From positions 62,001 to 126,000 of the forward strand of contig NZ_FQWI01000007.1 in the NCBI RefSeq assembly GCF_900129615.1: a stretch of 64,000 nucleotides of DNA, in the 5' to 3' direction. The stretch comes from Pectobacterium carotovorum. Its GTDB lineage: Bacteria; Pseudomonadota; Gammaproteobacteria; Enterobacterales; Enterobacteriaceae. Positions 38,321 through 48,764 of this stretch are shown one piece after another. The number at the start of each line of letters is the position of its first letter. Position 1 is the first letter of the stretch. Both the position numbers and the translations under genes were made by a program. The notes beneath the pieces were generated by a model. It was not told the DNA's origin, did no database searches, and saw only the letters and a list, made by a program, of their open reading frames with translations.

Positions 38321-38616
38321 ACGTTTATTCTGCCATCAATTTGTCACATTCTTGTCTACACTTTATTTGTCATTCCTTTAGCCTGTAAATATTCCCAACA
38401 GGCATTCCCTACGTGCATGAAAGTGACGACCTATTCCTCCGCCAACGCAGCAGCTGGAGTATCAACGTCACCAACACACCCGCATGAGAAAGTGCACTAT
38501 GGGATAAATGGAATGATGAAAGCCATAAAACTCACGGGGTGAATCGCATCTGTACCATCACCCCTAAAATAACGACACCTGCTGTGTCAAATTTCAATAA
38601 TTAAAAAAGGTACATC

Positions 38617-40263
38617 ATGAAGAATATAAGCTTGGGAAAAATGTTAGGAACGGGTTTTACGCTAATTATCGTCATTGGGTTTTTAGTCGCCATACTGGGT
38701 CGCACGCAGTTAGAAAAGCTCGGGGGAAACATTCAGATCCTGTCACAAGTCCGTATTACCAATCTTCTGCTCATGCAGGAATTTAGAGACAACGTTAACG
38801 ACACCGCTCGCGCCATCAGAAATATTGCACTTCTAAACGATCAACAGCAGATGAAGACGGAAAAGGAGCGCATTGAGAAATCTATCGCACGTAATAACGA
38901 GTTGCTGGCACAAATACGTAACAACGCGGTGAGCAGCGAGACTAAAGCGCTGGTTGCCACACTGGAACAGGCTCTCCCCGCCTATATCAGCAACATGAGG
39001 AAAGCGATTGATCTGGCGATGACCAGCCAGCACGACGCGTTTCGCAACTTTCTGCTGACGGAGGTACGCGCCGCACAGGCAAACGTATTCACCGCACTGG
39101 ATAAAATGGCTGAGCGACAGAAATACCTCACGATAGAGATCGCCAACCAATCCGAGAAAGAAGCGTTCAATGCCGGTACCTTAATGCTGGTTCTCACGCT
39201 GTGTGCCTCGGTGCTGGGAGGTATTGTTGCCTGGTGGATCACCCGGAAAATTAAGCGTCAGCTTGGCGGAGAGCCCGCTTATACGCTGGAGATTACGCGT
39301 CAGGTCGCACAAGGGAATCTTGCCATCGCGATTGAACGGCGTACCGGAGACACCACCAGCATTCTGGCGGCGATGGAAGAGATGCGCCAAAGCCTGAGCA
39401 ACATCGTCGGGCAAGTGCATCAAAGCAGCGAGTCTATCGCCACGGGTGCCAGCCAGATTGCCATCGGCAATACCGATCTGAGCCAACGCACGGAAGAACA
39501 GGCCGCGAATCTACAAGAAACCGCCGCTTCCATGGAAGAAATGAATACCACGGTGAGACAGAACGCCGACACCGTGCGTAGCGCGGCACAGCTTGCCAAC
39601 TCGGCCAGCGCAGCGGCCCGCAAAGGCGGAGATGTCGTTAACAACGTCGTGCGGACAATGGAAGAGATCACCGCCAGCTCGCGTAAAATCGGCGATATTA
39701 TCGGTGTGATTGACGGTATTGCTTTCCAGACCAACATTCTGGCGCTCAACGCTGCTGTCGAAGCCGCCCGTGCCGGAGAACAGGGACGCGGGTTCGCGGT
39801 GGTGGCCGGAGAAGTACGTTCTCTGGCTCAACGCTCCGCCTCGGCTGCACGCGAGATCAAGGATCTGATTGGCATCAGCGTAGGAAAAGTGGAAGCGGGC
39901 GAGCGGTTAGTTAACGAAGCCGGCGTAACCATCGAAGAAGTCGTGGAACAGTCGCAGCGTGTCGCCAATCTCATCAACGAGATCGGCCTGACCACCCACG
40001 AGCAGGAACAGGGCGTTTCTCAGGTCAACGATGCGGTCAATCAGCTCGATCAGGTCACCCAGCAGAACGCCGCGCTGGTTGAAGAGTCCGCTTCCGCCGC
40101 GGATAGCCTGAGTCAACAGGCCAGACATCTGGTTGAGTTGATGAGCGTATTCAAAATCGAAGGTATCCAGCCACAGCGTGCCGCACCACCGGTGGCGAAA
40201 CTGTCCAGACCCAAACTGGCGCTGGCCGGTAATTCGAGTCACACAAACTGGGAAACCTTTTAA
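38617..40263 (+). CDS. Methyl-accepting chemotaxis protein 4
   Basis: 548 residues. Membrane segment about 9-29, periplasmic helical domain, second membrane segment about 188-210, HAMP, signalling domain, NWETF tail. The first 60 residues are close to those of receptor 3 ([25 protein letters not shown]) while the rest of the ligand domain has diverged, which points to a recent duplication with divergence of the sensing part. Confidence 0.94.
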   Translation: MKNISLGKMLGTGFTLIIVIGFLVAILGRTQLEKLGGNIQILSQVRITNLLLMQEFRDNVNDTARAIRNIALLNDQQQMKTEKERIEKSIARNNELLAQIRNNAVSSETKALVATLEQALPAYISNMRKAIDLAMTSQHDAFRNFLLTEVRAAQANVFTALDKMAERQKYLTIEIANQSEKEAFNAGTLMLVLTLCASVLGGIVAWWITRKIKRQLGGEPAYTLEITRQVAQGNLAIAIERRTGDTTSILAAMEEMRQSLSNIVGQVHQSSESIATGASQIAIGNTDLSQRTEEQAANLQETAASMEEMNTTVRQNADTVRSAAQLANSASAAARKGGDVVNNVVRTMEEITASSRKIGDIIGVIDGIAFQTNILALNAAVEAARAGEQGRGFAVVAGEVRSLAQRSASAAREIKDLIGISVGKVEAGERLVNEAGVTIEEVVEQSQRVANLINEIGLTTHEQEQGVSQVNDAVNQLDQVTQQNAALVEESASAADSLSQQARHLVELMSVFKIEGIQPQRAAPPVAKLSRPKLALAGNSSHTNWETF

Positions 40264-40298
40264 ACACACGAGCGATTAACGCGACGCTAAAAAAGAAA

Positions 40299-40325
40299 AA
40301 CCGCTGAAATCTCAGCGGTTTTTTT
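40299..40325 (+). terminator. Rho-independent terminator after chemoreceptor 4
   Basis: AACCGCTGA/TCAGCGGTT, nine pairs, four-base loop, then five more Ts. Confidence 0.9.
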
Positions 40326-40353
40326 ACATTCACAGGTTACCCGTTATCGGCGA

Positions 40354-41544
40354 TTACAGCGCCCGACGCAGGCGTGCCACCGCTTCATGCATTTGCTCAT
40401 CCGTTGCCGTCGCAAAGGACAGGCGCAGCGTTGAGTAATCGATATTGTCCGGGAAGAAGAACTCGCCCGGCACGAAGACAACGCCCTGCTCCAGCGTCTT
40501 CTTCAGCCATTCCGTCGTGTTGAAATCGTCCTGACGGAACTTCGCCCACAGGAACATCCCGCCCTTCGGCTGGTTGAAGGTGATCACATCACCCAGTTCC
40601 TTCTCGACCAGTTGCGCCAGCAGTTCGCCTTTGTGCTTATAGGCGTGACGAATTTTCTCGATCTGCGTATCCAGACGGCCCAGCCCCAGATAGCATTCTG
40701 CGACAGTCTGCGATAGCGCGCTGGCATGCAGGTCAGCGGCCTGTTTGATAATCGCCACTTTGTGCAACAGCCAATCCGGCAGAATCGCCCAGCCGAGACG
40801 CAGCCCCGGTGCCAGCACCTTCGAGAACGTAGAGGTATACAGCACGTATTCCGTGCTCCCCAGTTGCTCCTGCGCCAGTTGGAACAGCGTCGGGTTGCGC
40901 TCCTCGGTGAAGCGTAGCTCGCCATAGGGATCGTCTTCGATAATGACAAAACCGTATCGCTCTGCCAGTTGAATCAATTTCAGGCGACGTTCATAGCTCA
41001 GCGTCACGCCGCTCGGGTTACCGAAGTTCGGAACGATATAAACGCCTTTGATGCGCTGTTTCTTCAGCAGCTCTTCCAGCTCATCAACGACCATGCCGTC
41101 GGCATCAGATGACACAGACATCACCTGCGCCTGCGCCAGTTCCAGCGTTTGCAGCGCCGCCAGATAAGTCGGGCGTTCAACGACAAACACGTCACCTGGA
41201 TCGACCATCGAGCGCATGATCAGGTCAAGCGCCTGCTGCGAACCGGCTGTCACGACAATATCGTCACCGCGCGTTTTTACGCCGCGTACGGCACACAGTT
41301 CGGCAATGCGATCGCGCAACACGCCACTGCCTTCGGTTAAACCATACTGAAATGCCGTTTTCGGCTGTTCGGTAATCGCTAACTGCGTGGCCTGACTTAG
41401 CCCTTCGAAATCAAATAGTGCATCTGACGGAATCCCACCAGCCAGCGAGATAATATTTTCCATCTTGCTGTGTTTCAGCAGTTCACGGATGGCAGAACTT
41501 TTTAACTGAGCGATGCGGTGCGCTAACAACCCTTCAATGGCCAT
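40354..41544 (-). CDS. PLP-dependent aminotransferase (class I/II)
   Basis: 396 residues, fold type I. PLP residues are visible: Asn176 in NPSG, Asp204 in EDDPY with Tyr207, Lys242 in TSTFSKVLAPGLRLGW, and a C-terminal Arg in LRLSFA. It is related to 2-aminoadipate and aromatic/branched-chain transaminases (LysN/ARO8 group) and has no GntR domain. It lies about 130 bases downstream of livF on the same strand, so a role in branched-chain or other hydrophobic amino acid turnover is plausible, but the substrate is not determined. Confidence 0.88.
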   Translation of the reverse strand: MAIEGLLAHRIAQLKSSAIRELLKHSKMENIISLAGGIPSDALFDFEGLSQATQLAITEQPKTAFQYGLTEGSGVLRDRIAELCAVRGVKTRGDDIVVTAGSQQALDLIMRSMVDPGDVFVVERPTYLAALQTLELAQAQVMSVSSDADGMVVDELEELLKKQRIKGVYIVPNFGNPSGVTLSYERRLKLIQLAERYGFVIIEDDPYGELRFTEERNPTLFQLAQEQLGSTEYVLYTSTFSKVLAPGLRLGWAILPDWLLHKVAIIKQAADLHASALSQTVAECYLGLGRLDTQIEKIRHAYKHKGELLAQLVEKELGDVITFNQPKGGMFLWAKFRQDDFNTTEWLKKTLEQGVVFVPGEFFFPDNIDYSTLRLSFATATDEQMHEAVARLRRAL

Positions 41545-41599
41545 CTCTTCTTAACCCTTCTACGAAACAGGCCGGTAAACCGGCCCGATAACGATTCCC

Positions 41600-41658
41600 C
41601 CTGTCATCCTTCAAGCTGCCTGCGCGTTGGCGTTCCGCAGCTCGAATGATTTAGGGTA
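41600..41658. repeat. Full copy of a dispersed palindromic repeat
   Basis: Starts CCTGTCATCCTTCAAGCTGC and ends GCAGCTCGAATGATTTAGGG plus TA; TTCAAGCTGC and GCAGCTCGAA are inverted. Homologous to 36186-36245. It separates livF from the aminotransferase gene. Confidence 0.75.
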
Positions 41659-41672
41659 GATCTGCTCTAAAA

Positions 41673-42374
41673 TTATCCGCCCAGATAGGCCGAACGTACC
41701 GCTTCATTAGCTAACAATGCCGCACCGGTATCTTCCAACACGACATGACCGTTTTCAAGTACATAACCCCGGTCTGCCAGTTTCAGCGCCTGATTGGCGT
41801 TTTGCTCTACCAGGAAGATGGTCATGCCCTCTTCACGCAGTTGCTGGATCGTGTCGAAAATTTGCAGGATGATGATCGGTGCCAGACCCAGCGATGGCTC
41901 GTCCAGCAGCAGTAAACGCGGCTGGCTCATCAGCGCACGGCCAATCGCCAGCATCTGCTGTTCACCGCCGGACATCGTGCCGGAACGCTGGGCGCGTCGT
42001 TCATACAGACGCGGGAACAGATCGTAGACGCGCGCAATGCGCTCCTGATACTGATCGCGCTCGGCAAAGAACCCACCCATCGCCAGATTTTCTTCTACCG
42101 TCATGCGGGAAAAGACGCGACGCCCTTCCGGCACAATCGCGATAGCTTCGCGCATAATCTGCGCGGTCTGCCAGTTCGTGATGTCCTTACCGTCAAACGT
42201 GATGGTGCCTTCCGTCGCGCGTGGATCGCCGCACAGCGTACCCAACAGCGTGGTTTTACCGGCACCGTTCGCGCCGATCAGCGTAACAATCTCGCCCTGA
42301 TTAATATGCAGGCTCACCTGATGCAGTGCCTGAATTTTTCCGTAGTGGGCCGAAACCTGATGTAATGACAGCAT
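41673..42374 (-). CDS. livF: Branched-chain amino acid ABC transporter ATPase LivF
   Basis: 233 residues. Walker A GANGAGKTT (33-41), signature MSGGEQQML, Walker B LLLLDEPSLGL. Works with LivG as the ATPase pair of the LIV-I/LS high-affinity leucine, isoleucine and valine importer. Five bases after livG. Confidence 0.95.
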   Translation of the reverse strand: MLSLHQVSAHYGKIQALHQVSLHINQGEIVTLIGANGAGKTTLLGTLCGDPRATEGTITFDGKDITNWQTAQIMREAIAIVPEGRRVFSRMTVEENLAMGGFFAERDQYQERIARVYDLFPRLYERRAQRSGTMSGGEQQMLAIGRALMSQPRLLLLDEPSLGLAPIIILQIFDTIQQLREEGMTIFLVEQNANQALKLADRGYVLENGHVVLEDTGAALLANEAVRSAYLGG

Positions 42375-42379
42375 AAACG

Positions 42380-43150
42380 TTATCCTTCACCCAGATATGC
42401 ACGGATGACATCCGGGTTGTTACGAATTTCAGCTGGGGTGCCTTGTGCCAGCGGCGTTCCCTGATTGACGACATAAATCCGGTCGGAAATTCCCATCACC
42501 AGTTTCATATCATGTTCAATCAACAACACGGACACCTGATGGCTATCGCGCAATTCCGCAATCAGCTGATTTAACTCGTCAGTTTCTTTCGGGTTCAGGC
42601 CAGCCGCAGGCTCATCCAGCATCAGCAGTTCAGGCCGCGTCACCATGCAGCGGGCGATTTCCAGACGGCGCTGCTGGCCGTAAGCCAGATTCCCCGCCTG
42701 ACGGTTCGCTAAATCCAGCAGACCGATACGCTCCAGCCACACCGCGGCGCGCTCCTGCGCATCGGCTTCCGCACGACGAAAGCCCGGCGTTTTCAACAGC
42801 CCGGCAAACACACCGCTTTTCAGGTGCTGATGCTGTGCCACCAGCAGGTTCTCCACCACCGTCATTTCACGGAACAGGCGAACGTGCTGGAATGTGCGCA
42901 CCACGCCCATTCGGGCAATGGCTTGACCAGGCAGCCCTTCCAAATGACGATCGCGCAGCATGATGGTGCCACCGCTCGGGCGATAAAAACCGGTCAGGCA
43001 GTTAAAGACCGTGGTTTTCCCCGCGCCGTTCGGGCCGATCAGCGAGACGATTTCGCCCGCATGAATATCCATTTCAACGTTGTTGACCGCCAGCAGGCCG
43101 CCAAAACGCATCATCAGACCTCTGACTGATAATAGTGGCTGCGTGCTCAT
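42380..43150 (-). CDS. livG: Branched-chain amino acid ABC transporter ATPase LivG
   Basis: 256 residues. Walker [10 protein letters not shown] (38-46), signature [13 protein letters not shown], Walker [15 protein letters not shown]-terminal AYLGEG typical of the family. Starts inside the livM stop (four-base overlap). Confidence 0.95.
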   Translation of the reverse strand: MSTQPLLSVRGLMMRFGGLLAVNNVEMDIHAGEIVSLIGPNGAGKTTVFNCLTGFYRPSGGTIMLRDRHLEGLPGQAIARMGVVRTFQHVRLFREMTVVENLLVAQHQHLKSGVFAGLLKTPGFRRAEADAQERAAVWLERIGLLDLANRQAGNLAYGQQRRLEIARCMVTRPELLMLDEPAAGLNPKETDELNQLIAELRDSHQVSVLLIEHDMKLVMGISDRIYVVNQGTPLAQGTPAEIRNNPDVIRAYLGEG

Positions 43151-44421
43151 GCTTGCTCTTCCTTCTTCGCGACTTTCAACTTCATCTCAGGACGCTTCAT
43201 CGGCAGCAGGCCTTGCGGACGCCAAATCATCATCAGAACCATCAACGCACCCAGAAGCAGCATGCTGTATTCATTCAGATCGCGCATCAGCTCGCGGGAC
43301 ACGACCAGCAAGATTGCAGCAAGAATGACCGCAAACTGCGAGCCCATTCCGCCCAGCACGACGATGGCCAGCACAAAGGCAGATTCAGCGAAGGTGAACG
43401 ATTCCGGACTAACGAAGCCCTGACGCGCGGCAAACAGCGTACCGGCAAAACCGGCAAACGCGGCGCTGATAGTGAAAGCGGTCAGCTTGGTGCGCGTTGG
43501 GCTCAGCCCCAGAGAGCGACAGGCGATTTCATCATCGCGCAGCGCTTCCCACGCACGTCCTAACGGCATCCGCAGCAGGCGGTTAATCACAAACAGAGTC
43601 AACACCACCAGCAGCAGCGCGACCAGATACAGGAAGATGACGCGATCGCTGGGGTCATATTGCAGACCGAAGAAGTTGTGGAACGTATCCCAACCGCCGT
43701 CGCGCGCACTGCGGCCAAATTCCAGACCAAAGAAGGTCGGTTTAGGGATCTGGCTGATGCCGTTCGGGCCACCGGTAATTTCAGTGTTATTCAGCAGCAG
43801 GATACGGACAATCTCGCCGAATCCGAGCGTCACAATCGCCAGATAGTCGCCGCGCAAACGTAGCACCGGGAAACCAAGCAGGAAGCCGGACAGCGCCGCC
43901 ACCATGCCCGCCAGCGGCAGACTTTCCCAGAAGCCCAATCCGTAATAGTGGTTCAGCAGCGCATAGGTATAGGCGCCAATGGCGTAAAATCCGCCATAGC
44001 CCAAGACCAGCAGGCCGGACAGGCCAACCACGACGTTCAAGCCCAGACCCAGCATCACGTAAATCAGCGTGAGCGTGGCGATATCCACCGTACCGCGCGA
44101 TACCAGAAACGGCCAGGCGATAGCGGCGATAATCAATGCCGCCGCTAATACCTTCTGCCGTGGCGTACTGCCATCAAAGCTCGGCAGCACCAACGACGGT
44201 GCAGAGAATTTCTTGATGCTTTGCTGGAAGAACGGGCGAATCAACTGGAAGAAGAACACCACGATGCAGCCCGCGCCAATCCAATACCAGCGGACTTCAT
44301 CGGCACCGCGCACCACCAACTTGGTGCCATCCAGCGCCAACTGCATGCCCATTAAGAACGAGGCCAGCACCAGCAGCATGAACGCGGAAACCAACGCATT
44401 AAACAGGTTGAGCTGTTTCAT
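43147..44421 (-). CDS. livM: Branched-chain amino acid ABC transporter permease LivM
   Basis: 424 residues, about ten hydrophobic segments, longer than generic LivM because of an N-terminal extension as in E. coli. [22 protein letters not shown] region (about 126-147) and the EAA-like [18 protein letters not shown] loop are present. Overlaps livH by four bases. Confidence 0.95.
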   Translation of the reverse strand: MKQLNLFNALVSAFMLLVLASFLMGMQLALDGTKLVVRGADEVRWYWIGAGCIVVFFFQLIRPFFQQSIKKFSAPSLVLPSFDGSTPRQKVLAAALIIAAIAWPFLVSRGTVDIATLTLIYVMLGLGLNVVVGLSGLLVLGYGGFYAIGAYTYALLNHYYGLGFWESLPLAGMVAALSGFLLGFPVLRLRGDYLAIVTLGFGEIVRILLLNNTEITGGPNGISQIPKPTFFGLEFGRSARDGGWDTFHNFFGLQYDPSDRVIFLYLVALLLVVLTLFVINRLLRMPLGRAWEALRDDEIACRSLGLSPTRTKLTAFTISAAFAGFAGTLFAARQGFVSPESFTFAESAFVLAIVVLGGMGSQFAVILAAILLVVSRELMRDLNEYSMLLLGALMVLMMIWRPQGLLPMKRPEMKLKVAKKEEQA

Positions 44422-45344
44422 ACTTTCTCAACCTCCGGGCGACCCAGAATACCGGTTGGCATCACCAACAGCACCACAATCAGCAGCGCAAACGACACCG
44501 CATCTTTGTATTCCGTGCTCAGGTAAGCGGACGTCAGCGCTTCGGCTACACCCAAAATCAGCCCACCGATCATTGCACCAGGGATGCTGCCGATTCCACC
44601 CAGTACCGCCGCCGTAAAGGCTTTCATCCCGGCCATAAAGCCGATATAGGGGTTGATGACGCCGTAGAATTGCCCCAGCAGCACGCCCGCAACGGCGGCC
44701 ATGAGCGCACCAATGACGAAAGTCAGGGAGATCACGCGATCGGTGCTGATACCTAACAGGCTAGCCATTTTCAGGTCTTCCGCACAGGCGCGGCAGGCGC
44801 GACCCATACGGGAATAGCGAATAAATAGCGTCAGTGCCAGCATGGCGAGGAACGTAACAATCCAGATGGTCAACTGCATGGTGCTAATCGTCGCGGCAAA
44901 GCCATTGCTTTCGCCCAGCACCCACTGGCCGGTCACCAGACTCGGCAGCGCAACATCACGCGAGCCCTGATTCAGGCTGACGTAGTTTTGCAGGAAAATT
45001 GACATCCCGATGGCAGAAATCAGCGCAATCAGGCGCTTTGACGTTCGAACAGGTCGGTAGGCCACCCGTTCGATACTCCAGCCGTAGGCGCTGGAAATGA
45101 CCACGGCGGCAATGAAGGCGACACCAATCAGGAGCCAGCCAGCATCAATGCCCATCATCATCAGGGCCGCAATCACAATAAAGGAGACATAGCTACCGAT
45201 CATATACACTTCGCCGTGTGCGAAGTTAATCATGCCGATAATGCCGTAAACCATGGTGTAGCCAATGGCGATCAGCGCATAGGTGCTGCCCAACGTCAGG
45301 CCGTTGAACATCTGCTGAAAAAAGTAGAGGAACTGCTCGGACAT
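44418..45344 (-). CDS. livH: Branched-chain amino acid ABC transporter permease LivH
   Basis: 308 residues, same length as E. coli Liv[21 protein letters not shown] (about 17-36), NFAHGEVYM and the cytosolic loop [18 protein letters not shown] mark the family. Partner of LivM. Confidence 0.95.
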   Translation of the reverse strand: MSEQFLYFFQQMFNGLTLGSTYALIAIGYTMVYGIIGMINFAHGEVYMIGSYVSFIVIAALMMMGIDAGWLLIGVAFIAAVVISSAYGWSIERVAYRPVRTSKRLIALISAIGMSIFLQNYVSLNQGSRDVALPSLVTGQWVLGESNGFAATISTMQLTIWIVTFLAMLALTLFIRYSRMGRACRACAEDLKMASLLGISTDRVISLTFVIGALMAAVAGVLLGQFYGVINPYIGFMAGMKAFTAAVLGGIGSIPGAMIGGLILGVAEALTSAYLSTEYKDAVSFALLIVVLLVMPTGILGRPEVEKV

Positions 45345-45362
45345 ACCTTAACCTTAAATGCT

Positions 45363-45389
45363 GCCCCCGCGCCTTGCGGCAACGGGGGC
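45363..45389 (-). other. Hairpin between livK and livH
   Basis: GCCCCCG/CGGGGGC seven-base stem with a 13-base loop rich in GC, just before livH. It may reduce transcription into livHMGF relative to livK or protect the livK message, as binding-protein genes need higher expression. Confidence 0.55.
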
Positions 45390-45501
45390 TTCGGTATTGA
45401 GGGATTATTATTGGTACATACTCAGCGAGCGAAGAATATTCTTCAGGCCGAAGAGGCAGACAACGGCGTCTTCATCCGTTACCCGCCTCCCGGCATGATG
45501 A

Positions 45502-46614
45502 TTATTTCACTGCGCTGGACGTACCGTCTTTGTGCCACTCAAATACGCCAAATTCAAACCCTTTCAGGTCGCCTTTTGCATCCCAGCTTAATGGTCCCAT
45601 TACCGTATCCACAGGGTTCGCTTTCAGATCCGCAACCAGTTTTTCCGGCGCATCGCTACCCGTACGCGTCATCGCCGTGGTCAGAGATTGAAGCGCAGCG
45701 TAGGTCGTCCAGACGAACGGGCCGGTTGGATCCAGTTTCTTAGCTTTCAGCGCATCGACAATCGGCTGGTTAGCAGGAACCTGATCGTAACGCTTCGGCA
45801 GCGTCACCAGCATACCTTCAGACGCATCGCCTGCGATGTTGGACAGCGACGAGTTACCCACGCCTTCCGGGCCCATGAATTTGGTGGTCATGCCAGCCTG
45901 ACGCGCCTGACGCAGAATCTGCCCCATTTCTGGGTAGTAGCCGCCGAAATAAACGAAATCGACATTCTCTTTCTTCAGACGCGCAACCAGCGTGGAGAAA
46001 TCTTTATCACCCGCCGTCACACCTTCAAACAGCACAACATTCGCACCGGCTTTTTTCAGGCTATCCTGAACAGAGCGGGCCAGGCCTTCACCATATTGCT
46101 GTTTGTCATGAACCACGGCGATACGCTGCGGTTTGATGGTTTCGACAATGTATTTTGCTGAGGTTGGCCCCTGATCGGAATCCAGCCCCGTCGTGCGCAG
46201 CACCATTTTGTAGCCGCGCGTGGTTAAGTCGGCGTTGGTTGCCGCAGGCGTAATCATGATCACGCCTTCTTCTTCATAGATATCAGACGCAGGCTGCGTT
46301 GAGGAGGAACACAGATGGCCAATCACATAACGGATACCGTCATTGATGACTTTGTTCGCGACGGCAACCGCCTGCTTAGGGTCGCACGCGTCATCATATT
46401 CAACGCCAACCAGCTTGTTACCGTTTACGCCGCCTTTTGCGTTAATGTCTTCAATGGCCTGACGTGCACCAATGAACTCCATATCGCCATACTGTGCAAC
46501 GGGGCCAGACATGGCACCCACAACGGCAACCTTAATATCGGCAGCGCTGACCGCGTGACTCAACGCCGCAGCCATACAACCCATCAGCAATACTTTACCT
46601 TTACTGAATTTCAT
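45502..46614 (-). CDS. livK: Periplasmic branched-chain amino acid binding protein
   Basis: 370 residues from the ATG with GGGG upstream; a longer reading to 46635 is unlikely. A signal peptide (about 1-24, ending AVSA) is followed by [34 protein letters not shown] and [16 protein letters not shown]; the two Cys form the family disulfide. It resembles both LivJ and LivK of E. coli; only one such gene is present here, leading the livHMGF operon, so I name it livK on position. Confidence 0.93.
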   Translation of the reverse strand: MKFSKGKVLLMGCMAAALSHAVSAADIKVAVVGAMSGPVAQYGDMEFIGARQAIEDINAKGGVNGNKLVGVEYDDACDPKQAVAVANKVINDGIRYVIGHLCSSSTQPASDIYEEEGVIMITPAATNADLTTRGYKMVLRTTGLDSDQGPTSAKYIVETIKPQRIAVVHDKQQYGEGLARSVQDSLKKAGANVVLFEGVTAGDKDFSTLVARLKKENVDFVYFGGYYPEMGQILRQARQAGMTTKFMGPEGVGNSSLSNIAGDASEGMLVTLPKRYDQVPANQPIVDALKAKKLDPTGPFVWTTYAALQSLTTAMTRTGSDAPEKLVADLKANPVDTVMGPLSWDAKGDLKGFEFGVFEWHKDGTSSAVK

Positions 46615-47018
46615 TCTTTTTACCCCATCTGTCATTATGGATATTGCCGAAAACCTGACCGCCTTCTGCCATAACCAGCTATTTTCTTATAAGTAAGAAA
46701 GGCTTAGGTTATTATTAGTAATGATTTCTAATAAGGCTTTATTTTTCATATTATTAAACAGGAATATTATGCTGCAAATCAACTCACATTGTCAGAAACA
46801 AGCGGAGCAAACAGCACAAAATGCCAGATGCAAAAACCAGCATTCAATTTATATATAGTCAGATATTCTGCTTTGTGCATTAATTGTTGATGGATTACTC
46901 GAAAAACAAAGAATGAGAAAAACATTTGCCCTATTAACCATAACGCTCAAATTACACAACTGATCCACTACAAAACAACTACATTATTCTTCACTCATAT
47001 GATGGAGTGCCGATAAAA
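46615..47018. promoter_or_regulatory. AT-rich divergent promoter region livK/panM
   Basis: 404 bases, strongly AT-rich near livK, fitting Lrp-type or nucleoid-protein control known for liv genes; I could not define individual sites. Confidence 0.45.
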
Positions 47019-47465
47019 ATGAAACTAACCGTTGAATGCCTCACCCGATTCAGCCCTCAGGATAAAATTGATCTGGCAAAAATCTGGCCACATCAGAACA
47101 TTGATTTACTTGAGGAAGAGCTCACACCCGATCGGCGATTATTTGCCGCCCGTTTTAACGATCGGCTATTAGGCGGCATGCTGGTCGAGATTGAAGGAGA
47201 ATATGCGGAACTGAGCGATCTGATGGTGCGGGAAGTCACGCGGCGGCGGGGCGTCGGGAAACTCTTGATTGATGAAGCGCGTCATCAGCTTCCTGAGGTT
47301 AAAGAGTGGTGGCTGGCCACGGCCGATCATGCGGCGATCAAAGAGGAAGTGCTGGCGCGGTTTATGGTGTCCTGCGGCTTCTCACCGGTGTCCGGCGGCT
47401 GGCGCTATATTCGCAGAAAAGAAACGCCGTTGATTCTTGACCAACTCAACCCAGAGAAACCCTAA
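47019..47465 (+). CDS. panM: PanD maturation and regulation factor PanM (PanZ)
   Basis: 148 residues, GNAT fold. REVTRRRGVGKLLIDEA (about 71-87) is the acetyl-CoA binding loop and matches E. coli PanM (REVTRRRGVG). PanM binds the aspartate decarboxylase pro-enzyme PanD, triggers its self-cleavage and with acetyl-CoA inhibits it, so beta-alanine supply for pantothenate is tuned. The same position next to liv genes and rpoH is seen in E. coli. Chosen ATG gives the MKLT start; a GTG 12 bases upstream is less likely. The sequence carries an insertion relative to my memory of E. coli PanM, making it longer. Confidence 0.88.
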   Translation: MKLTVECLTRFSPQDKIDLAKIWPHQNIDLLEEELTPDRRLFAARFNDRLLGGMLVEIEGEYAELSDLMVREVTRRRGVGKLLIDEARHQLPEVKEWWLATADHAAIKEEVLARFMVSCGFSPVSGGWRYIRRKETPLILDQLNPEKP

Positions 47466-47491
47466 GCCACGCTCTAAAACCTGACACCAGA

Positions 47492-47523
47492 CAAAAACAA
47501 AACGACCGGGCATTACCCGGTCG
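47492..47523 (-). terminator. Rho-independent terminator of rpoH
   Basis: On the minus strand CGACCGGG/CCCGGTCG with a five-base loop is followed by TTTTGTTTTT, 26 bases after the rpoH stop. Confidence 0.85.
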
Positions 47524-47548
47524 CTACAGAAAGAGACGATGAGAGCGA

Positions 47549-48406
47549 TTAGGCTTCTATCGCCGCTCGCAGTTTTTTCATCGCATTCTTTTCTAACTGA
47601 CGCACACGCTCTGCAGAAACGCCGTACTTATCGGCCAGCTCCTGCAAGGTAGATTTGTTGTCATCATCCAGCCAGCGGGCGCGAATAATATGCTGACTGC
47701 GTTCATCCAGCCCTTCCAGCGCGTAGGTGAGCTTATCGGCCGCATGCGTTTCCCAGTTATCTTCTTCAATGCCATCGGCAAAATCAGACGATTTATCCTG
47801 TAGGTAAAGCATCGGCGACATCGCCTTGCCGTCATGCGAATCTTCTTCCGGCGTCGGATCGAACGTCATGTCCTGCGCCGCCATGCGGGATTCCATCTCA
47901 CGCACGTCTTTGCTGGTCACGCCAAGTTCACGCGCCACCAGTTCGACTTCATCCTGATTAAACCAGCCGAGGCGCGTTTTCGACTTACGCAGGTTAAAGA
48001 ACAGCTTACGCTGTGCTTTGGTGGTCGCGACTTTCACGATACGCCAGTTACGCAGCACGTATTCATGAATTTCGGCTTTGATCCAATGCACGGCGAAAGA
48101 AACCAGACGCACGCCAACTTCAGGGTTAAAGCGACGTACCGCCTTCATCAGGCCGATGTTCCCTTCCTGAATCAGGTCCGCCTGCGGCAGGCCGTAGCCG
48201 GAATAGTTACGGGCAACGTGAATAACAAAACGCAGGTGTGACAGAATCAGGTGCTTAGCCGCATCCAGATCGCCCTGATAATGCAGCCGTTCAGCCAGCG
48301 CCCGCTCTTCCTCCGCCGTCAGCATCGGATAGGCATTGGCGGCACGAATATACCCTTCCAGACTGCCCTGGGGAACTAAGGTGAAAGTTTGCATATCTTT
48401 GGTCAT
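47549..48406 (-). CDS. rpoH: RNA polymerase heat-shock sigma factor RpoH (sigma-32)
   Basis: 285 residues, highly conserved. Region 2 includes [20 protein letters not shown] and the -10 binding helices; the RpoH box QRKLFFNLR lies at about 132-140; region 4.2 has [20 protein letters not shown]. It directs transcription of chaperone and protease genes. A GAGGG ribosome site precedes the ATG; in E. coli the early coding region folds over the start as an RNA thermosensor and the conserved sequence suggests the same. A sigma-E promoter lies upstream. Confidence 0.98.
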   Translation of the reverse strand: MTKDMQTFTLVPQGSLEGYIRAANAYPMLTAEEERALAERLHYQGDLDAAKHLILSHLRFVIHVARNYSGYGLPQADLIQEGNIGLMKAVRRFNPEVGVRLVSFAVHWIKAEIHEYVLRNWRIVKVATTKAQRKLFFNLRKSKTRLGWFNQDEVELVARELGVTSKDVREMESRMAAQDMTFDPTPEEDSHDGKAMSPMLYLQDKSSDFADGIEEDNWETHAADKLTYALEGLDERSQHIIRARWLDDDNKSTLQELADKYGVSAERVRQLEKNAMKKLRAAIEA

Positions 48407-48564
48407 TCAACCCTCTCAGTTGCTCTACTCGTCATATTGCAGTCGGCTATCTTAGCACTGCTTCACCGCATCGTTTTGCGCGAAGATGGCAAAACACGGC
48501 ACCTTAACGCTTATTTTATGAAAAACCCTAAAACCAGATTAATCAAATCCTAAAATCTGTCTAT

Positions 48565-48592
48565 TCAGACTGTGATTTCGCTCGCAAGTTCC
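48565..48592 (-). promoter_or_regulatory. Sigma-E promoter of rpoH
   Basis: On the minus strand GGAACTT, a 16-base spacer counted from GAACTT, and TCTGA match the sigma-E consensus and the E. coli rpoH P3 promoter. It is about 160 bases before the start, in the 358-base gap 48407-48764, which also should carry sigma-70 promoters that I did not resolve. Confidence 0.85.
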
Positions 48593-48764
48593 TCTCATTT
48601 TATTCACCTCATGCCAGAGATCAAGCAGGGGAAAAACGAGCCACTCACACACGCTAAACCAAGGGGAAAACACAGCGGGAAGAGCAAAAAAGAAGAGATG
48701 TCGCTGAGGAGATTTCCCCTGCAATACGGTCTGAATTACAGGGGATAATTATACCAGAAAACGC

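Noticed and set aside
48539-48724. 61-residue minus-strand frame upstream of rpoH
   Set aside because: Lies across the rpoH sigma-E promoter, lacks family features and a ribosome site; treated as promoter region.
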